From: Chitinophagaceae bacterium UBA1930
GTDB lineage: Bacteria > Bacteroidota > Bacteroidia > Chitinophagales > Chitinophagaceae
DNA length: 64,000 nucleotides
Reading direction: 5' to 3'
Assembly: GCA_002337145.1 (NCBI GenBank)
Contig: DDFK01000004.1
Location: 1 to 64,000, forward strand
How positions within the stretch are numbered: position 1 is the first letter of the stretch; every line of letters begins with the position of its first letter. A model generated the notes under the pieces. That model made no database searches, was not told the DNA's origin, and saw nothing but the letters and a program-made list of their open reading frames with translations. Of the stretch, positions 61,344 through 64,000 are shown in pieces. A program made the position numbers and the translations under genes.

Positions 61344-62465
61344 TTATTTATTATAGGCCTTCACCATATAAACATAATCCTTCACTTTCTTTATTTGCGA
61401 AACCCTATCGCTATTCCTTAATGATGAAGCGGTATTGCCTTTGATGGATGGGGCATTGGCGTCGTCTTTCTTTTTCAACTCATCCACAAGCCTGTAAATG
61501 TTCCTGCTTTTAATGGCAAAAGTTACACCGTCTGCCTTTAATTGTTTGGTACTTAATACGCCAATTACTTCACCACTCTTATTCAATACGGGGCCACCGC
61601 TATTGCCATGGTTGGCATTCATCTGTATCTGGCAACTTAAAGTATCGCCTTCAAAACCGGTTTCGCCACTTAAATAACCAATATTGTAAACAATTTCATT
61701 CCTAGGAAAGTTAGGGTAACCCAATGTGTAAATTTCCTCGCCCAAGTCTGTATTGTTTTTCTTGATGGCATAGGGTAGGGACTTGATAGAAACGAAATCA
61801 GCATCCTCGATTTTCAGGATGGCCAGATCCCTTTTTTCATCCCTCAATGCAATAACTGCCTTGAATTCTTTTCCTTGATTGTTATAAACGTTGGCAAAAT
61901 TGGTACCCTCTAAAACGTGTGCATTGGTAACAAGGTATCCATTACCATCAATTAAAAAAGCTGAACCACCACTTTTTACAATGGCACTTTCTGGCAACTT
62001 GCTTTCCTTAACTACTTTATTGGTAAGGTCTGTCAATTTTTTTTCTTGCTGTTCGAATTTCGCACTCAACTGGGCAACGGCCTGCTGATTGGTTGCCGGT
62101 GCAAAATATGCCACCAAACCACTAATCATAAATGCAATGGCACCACCCACAACAGCAGCAATAGCGGTAACCTTACGGTATTTGTTCCACATTTTAACCA
62201 CTTTGCCCTTGGTGCTTAGTTCGCCGCCTTCATTAATGTCGCCATTGGCCAAAAGTTTGGCATGGGCTTCATGCAGGCTATGTTTCAGGTTATGGTTGGC
62301 TGCAAAATCTTCCATTTGGTGCAGGAACATGGTATGTTCCACAACCATCTGGTCTATTTCAGGCACATTTTTCCTGTGTTGCTCAAAAAACGCCTTCTCT
62401 TCCGGCAGCATTTTGCCTTCCAAATAGCGTTCAATCGTCTGTTGTAATAAAATGTCATCCATCAC
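61344..62465 (-). CDS. Anti-sigma-like membrane protein fused to trypsin-like protease
   Basis: 373 residues. The N-terminal ~90 residues (IERYLEGKMLPEEKAFFEQH) look like the cytoplasmic domain of Bacteroidota anti-sigma factors. One membrane segment follows at ~97-118 (VTAIAAVVGGAIAFMISGLV), then a coiled-coil linker and a periplasmic HtrA/trypsin-like domain with catalytic His in VTNAHVLEGTNF, Asp in EKRDLAILKIED and Ser in NANHGNSGGPVL. It overlaps the ECF sigma gene by 4 bases. Inference: a membrane anti-sigma factor whose sensor is itself a protease, so envelope damage could trigger its own processing. No PDZ domain is visible. Confidence 0.82.
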   Translation of the reverse strand: MMDDILLQQTIERYLEGKMLPEEKAFFEQHRKNVPEIDQMVVEHTMFLHQMEDFAANHNLKHSLHEAHAKLLANGDINEGGELSTKGKVVKMWNKYRKVTAIAAVVGGAIAFMISGLVAYFAPATNQQAVAQLSAKFEQQEKKLTDLTNKVVKESKLPESAIVKSGGSAFLIDGNGYLVTNAHVLEGTNFANVYNNQGKEFKAVIALRDEKRDLAILKIEDADFVSIKSLPYAIKKNNTDLGEEIYTLGYPNFPRNEIVYNIGYLSGETGFEGDTLSCQIQMNANHGNSGGPVLNKSGEVIGVLSTKQLKADGVTFAIKSRNIYRLVDELKKKDDANAPSIKGNTASSLRNSDRVSQIKKVKDYVYMVKAYNK

Positions 62466-63028
62466 TCACCTATATTATATTGTGCAAAGAATAATTTTTT
62501 CAATCGCATCAGGCACTTGTACTTCTGTGTTTTGGCATTATCTGCATTGGTGTAACCAAATTCTTTCGATAGGGACTGCATATCCAGCTTCTTGATATAG
62601 AACCCCTCTATCAGGCTACGGCAAGGCTCTCCCAAACTGTTCAAGGCCCTTTCCATGATTGCAAAATCCGCATTCCTCTTCTCATGTATTTCAAGGTCTT
62701 CTTCCACCGAAACCGTTTCGTCCAATCCGTCTACCTGGTTCGTGTAACGGCCAAGCTGTTGCAAACGCTTAAGCCACAGCCTTCTACAGATAGAGTAGAT
62801 ATAGGTATTGATTTTACAGGTAAGCACAAACGACTCGCTCTGGGCCTTTTCGTACAGTGCAATCATCGCTTCCTGAAAAATATCCCTTGCCTCATCATAA
62901 GAACCATTGTTGTTGATAATGAAAGATTGAACCATCGTAAAGTTGTCTTTATAAATGGTTTCAATGGCTTTCGAGTCATTCAGTGCCAGTCCTTTCAATA
63001 ATGCTTGTTCGTTAAACTCAGCTTTCAC
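62462..63028 (-). CDS. ECF-type RNA polymerase sigma factor
   Basis: 188 residues starting at GTG 63028, the only plausible start. Region 2 (SYDEARDIFQEAMIALYEKA) and region 4 (LDMQSLSKEFGYTNADNAKT) fit an ECF sigma factor of the Bacteroidota type. It is translationally coupled to the anti-sigma-like protease. Its likely own promoter lies just upstream (63042-63069) and faces a similar one for the small lipoprotein, suggesting autoregulation. Confidence 0.88.
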   Translation of the reverse strand: MKAEFNEQALLKGLALNDSKAIETIYKDNFTMVQSFIINNNGSYDEARDIFQEAMIALYEKAQSESFVLTCKINTYIYSICRRLWLKRLQQLGRYTNQVDGLDETVSVEEDLEIHEKRNADFAIMERALNSLGEPCRSLIEGFYIKKLDMQSLSKEFGYTNADNAKTQKYKCLMRLKKLFFAQYNIGE

Positions 63029-63041
63029 AATCTGTGTAGTT

Positions 63042-63069
63042 TATACCGTGAGGGGGTTAAAAGTAACCC
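63042..63069 (-). promoter_or_regulatory. Predicted ECF promoter for the sigma/protease operon
   Basis: On the minus strand: GGGTTAC (63069-63063), 15-base spacer, GGTATA (63047-63042), 14 bases before the sigma GTG. Same elements and spacing as the divergent promoter at 63113-63140. Confidence 0.65.
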
Positions 63070-63112
63070 AAGCTGCCTTGAAAAAAAAGTTTAAAAAAAC
63101 TTTTCCAAAGCT

Positions 63113-63140
63113 GGGTTACCTTTTGTTATATGCCGGTATT
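63113..63140 (+). promoter_or_regulatory. Predicted ECF promoter for the small lipoprotein
   Basis: GGGTTAC (63113-63119), 15-base spacer, GGTATT (63135-63140), 35 bases before the lipoprotein ATG. Mirror image of the sigma operon promoter across a ~45-base AT-rich gap. Confidence 0.65.
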
Positions 63141-63175
63141 AAGAGCAAATTCACTAACAACAAAAAATAATTAAA

Positions 63176-63370
63176 ATGAAAAAAGTATTGGCTATCGTAG
63201 CAATCGCTGCATTTGCTGCTTGTAACAACGGTTCTACAGAAACTCCTGCTGTTGATTCTGTAAAATATAAAGATTCAGTTGCTAAAGCTGAAGCTGCTAA
63301 AGCTATCGATACTGCGAAGAAAGCTATCGATACTGCAAAAAAAGCAATTGATACTGCCGCTAAAAAGTAA
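63176..63370 (+). CDS. Small lipoprotein with heptad AIDTAKK repeats
   Basis: 64 residues. A lipobox (IVAIAAFAACNNGSTE) precedes a C-terminal set of three near-identical 7-residue repeats (AIDTAKKAIDTAKKAIDTAA). The pattern suggests an amphipathic Ala/Lys helix, as in Lpp-like or entericidin-like small lipoproteins. It shares a divergent control region with the ECF sigma operon and is likely its main target. Role in envelope stress is inferred from that arrangement. Confidence 0.75.
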   Translation: MKKVLAIVAIAAFAACNNGSTETPAVDSVKYKDSVAKAEAAKAIDTAKKAIDTAKKAIDTAAKK

Positions 63371-63388
63371 TTCGGCTAGTGCGTAAGG

Positions 63389-63507
63389 TGTTCCTGCTTG
63401 ATTCTGAAAAGAAGCCCGAAAGGGCCGGAACAGTGCGATAAAAATTTTTCATATGGCAAGCAATCGTTAGAGGCCGTCCCGTTTCCACGGGAGGGCTTAT
63501 TTTTTGT
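63389..63507 (+). terminator. Structured 3' region and terminator of the lipoprotein message
   Basis: TGTTCC (63389-63394) pairs with GGAACA (63427-63432) around a GCCC-GAAA-GGGC hairpin (63414-63425). The terminator hairpin is at 63473-63496 (stem with one G-G mismatch, TTCC loop) followed by TTATTTTTTG. AAGCCC at 63412-63417 could instead pair with GGGCTT at 63493-63498. Confidence 0.55.
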
Positions 63508-63657
63508 ACCTACCCTCAAAGCCATTCCCTGTTCTGTTAAGTATGCCGCAATTCAATATCTTAAAAAAGCGTGCAAATCTTCCTGCAACCTTTGTGATGC
63601 ATTTTATTTACTTTTCCAAACTCAATTATATTCAGTTATCGAACAAATCTATAAGTT

Positions 63658-64000
63658 ATGATCAAGCTACAGGCAATTGGCAATCTTGGTAAAGATGCAG
63701 TGGTAAATAATGTAAATGGAAAGACAGTGATCAATTTTACTGTGGCCCATACCGAAAAATTCAGGGATGCACAAGGCAATCAAAAAGACAAAACAATTTG
63801 GGTAGACTGTGCCTATTGGACAGACAGGACTGCTGTTGCACCTTATTTGAAAAAAGGCACTCAAGTGTATGTAGAAGGTAACCCCGACATCAGGACCTAT
63901 ACCACACAGGATGGCAAAACCGGTGCAACCTTAAGTTTACGTGTATTGGGTGTTCAGTTGCTTGGTACAAGAAACGAGGGTGGTGGCAATACAGGCGGCG
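63658..64000 (+). CDS. ssb: Single-stranded DNA-binding protein, N-terminal part (runs off right edge)
   Basis: An ATG at 63658 opens a frame continuing past the edge; 114 residues are visible. The OB-fold pattern is clear: MIKLQAIGNLGKDAVVNNVN, INFTVAHTEKFRDAQGNQKD, KTIWVDCAYW and LKKGTQVYVEGNPDIRTYTT, ending in the start of the Gly-rich linker (NEGGGNTGG). It binds single-stranded DNA in replication and repair. The acidic C-terminal tip is outside the window. Confidence 0.93.
   Translation, partial: MIKLQAIGNLGKDAVVNNVNGKTVINFTVAHTEKFRDAQGNQKDKTIWVDCAYWTDRTAVAPYLKKGTQVYVEGNPDIRTYTTQDGKTGATLSLRVLGVQLLGTRNEGGGNTGG

Noticed and set aside
63398..63692. Plus-strand ORFs of 87 and 62 residues before ssb
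   Set aside because: They cover the terminator hairpin and ssb leader, have no domain pattern and overlap the ssb start in other frames.
1..64000. CRISPR arrays
   Set aside because: No short direct repeats with unique spacers were seen; the periodic regions are coding repeats (1-165 and 34404-38168).

Overview
The window looks like a chromosomal segment of a Bacteroidota bacterium, most likely a member of the Chitinophagaceae or a close relative. The evidence is type IX secretion C-terminal signals on large secreted proteins, a GLPGLI protein paired with an outer-membrane beta-barrel receptor, a DUF4199 protein, a LytS/LytTR pair, DinB-family proteins, lipoproteins with short lipobox signals, few Shine-Dalgarno sequences and moderate GC.

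Layout. 1-8.4 kb: a collagen-like surface protein running off the left edge, a T9SS cargo protein, an orphan formyltransferase, a TMTC-like membrane/TPR protein, two unknown lipoproteins and a TPR protein. 8.5-24.8 kb: a minus-strand run with polytopic membrane proteins, glycosyltransferases, DUF2304, a PhyH dioxygenase, a HEAGH protein, esterases, an ALDH7-like dehydrogenase, a LytS/LytTR two-component pair, DUF4199 and a dihydroorotase-like protein that has lost its metal and catalytic residues. 24.87-31.46 kb: tRNA-Pro(GGG) followed by a copper-resistance block. An 11-bp copy of the tRNA 3' end lies at the far side of the block, so it looks like an island inserted at the tRNA. It encodes a broken HMA-AraC regulator, a broken HMA-MauE transporter (in-frame UGA at the second metal-binding Cys plus a frameshift), a His-rich protein, two DUF3347 proteins, a haem-binding-domain protein and a large multicopper oxidase fused to a CopB-like C-terminal domain. 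31.7-45.2 kb: small accessory enzymes including four DinB-like proteins, a giant Ycf48-repeat T9SS protein, a TetR regulator with two matching operators that probably controls a DinB-thiolase-thioesterase operon, a GlxA-type regulator, and a TPP riboswitch upstream of a PnuC-family transporter (probably the thiamine type, PnuT) and a flavin dehydrogenase-like enzyme. 45.5-61.2 kb: an alkaline-phosphatase-superfamily protein, a histone-H1-like protein, a PAP2-GtrA-GT39 operon, a TraB-like lipoprotein, a TlpA-like protein, a DbpA-like helicase, an acyltransferase, the GLPGLI/receptor pair, glycogen branching enzyme and a TPR protein. 61.3-64 kb: an ECF sigma factor, an overlapping gene for an anti-sigma-like membrane protein whose periplasmic part is a trypsin-like protease, a divergent small repeat lipoprotein, and the start of ssb.

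The most interesting unit is the last one. The sigma factor/protease pair and the lipoprotein share a divergent region with two oppositely oriented copies of GGGTTAC-N15-GGTAT(A/T), which look like twin ECF promoters. This suggests an autoregulated envelope-stress circuit in which the anti-sigma factor carries its own protease domain. Second is the copper island with its tRNA-derived repeat and three lesions concentrated in its metal-sensing/uptake genes. All family assignments come from reading motifs and from recall of families; no search was run.
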